Assembly: GCF_937906905.1 (NCBI RefSeq)
Contig: NZ_CALERY010000020.1
Coordinates: forward strand, 1 to 37,672
Length of the DNA stretch: 37,672 nucleotides
Reading direction: 5' to 3'
Source of the DNA: an uncultured Helicobacter sp.
GTDB taxonomy: Bacteria; Campylobacterota; Campylobacteria; Campylobacterales; Helicobacteraceae
This document shows, in pieces, positions 37,618 through 37,672 of this stretch. The notes beneath the pieces are model-generated. The model saw only the letters and a program-made list of their open reading frames with translations. It did not search any database and had not been told where the DNA came from. How positions within the stretch are numbered: the first letter of the stretch is position 1; the number at the start of each line of letters is the position of its first letter. The translations under genes were made by a program, and so were the position numbers.

Positions 37618-37672
37618 CTAGTTTTTAAGCTTATTTGCTAGCCATACTTGCCCTTTTGGCGTGATTGTAGTT
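37618..37672 (-). CDS. 3' end of the antirepressor gene (continues the frame at 1-749 across the circle junction)
   Basis: 37625-37672 is identical to 1-48, and reading on to 37618 gives KLKN and the TAG stop. So the last 16 codons are present at both window ends and the complete gene has 251 codons plus stop. This piece is listed only to close the reading frame. Confidence 0.85.
   Translation of the reverse strand, partial: TTITPKGQVWLANKLKN
37625..37672. repeat. Terminal direct repeat matching 1-48 (circle junction)
   Basis: 48 bases identical to the window start, as expected from a circular map cut at one point or from an assembler overlap. The intact reading frame across the joint supports true circular continuity. 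Confidence 0.9.

Noticed and set aside
1..37672. Mu-like transposable phage
   Set aside because: The fibre inversion and F-like protein recall Mu, but there is no MuA/MuB transposase and no Mu-like ends.
1..37672. CRISPR array, rRNA or insertion sequence
   Set aside because: No regularly spaced repeats, rRNA motifs or transposase with terminal repeats were found.

Overview
The window is best read as one complete, circular genome of a contractile-tailed (myovirus-type) phage of about 37.6 kb. The last 48 bases repeat the first 48 exactly, and an antirepressor gene cut by the window edge becomes an intact 251-codon frame when the ends are joined. The AT-rich sequence, the Shine-Dalgarno signals (AAAGGAG, AAGGGGG), the TATAAT boxes with TATA-rich flanks and the long poly-G/C tracts suggest a Campylobacterota host, most likely an enterohepatic Helicobacter. 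That host call is inference. Every convincing full-length gene is on the minus strand, so transcription runs from high to low coordinates.

In transcription order, the early region (37356 to 24700) carries two KilA-N proteins, a replication initiator, a recombination set (ERF annealing protein, PD-(D/E)XK exonuclease, SSB), a MazG-like NTP pyrophosphatase, spanin-like and tiny membrane proteins, a DUF3310 protein and a VRR-NUC nuclease. It continues with an AT-rich three-gene accessory module, an orphan adenine methyltransferase and a third KilA-N protein. The late region (24691 to 2631) runs through packaging (TerS, TerL), portal, F-like morphogenesis protein, a DUF2213 protein with a nested scaffold, cement protein and capsid. 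It then encodes connectors, terminator, sheath, tube, a frameshifted tail chaperone, tape measure, baseplate, wedge, tail fibre and a lysis block. A third unit (2407 to 1045) holds three unknown genes. It is followed by a highly structured intergenic stretch and the BRO-N/KilAC antirepressor that crosses the circle junction.

The most striking part is the tail tip (4791 to 6825), where two independent switches lie side by side. The fibre gene ends in an invertible cassette: 43-bp perfect inverted repeats enclose the expressed C-terminus and a silent alternative C-terminus in the opposite direction. The upstream wedge gene contains a 16-base G/C tract. Changing that tract to 15 would replace a 9-residue tail by a 50-residue extension. 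Together they could give a phage population several adsorption phenotypes. No invertase, integrase, transposase or CI-type repressor could be recognised, although four antirepressor-like genes are present.
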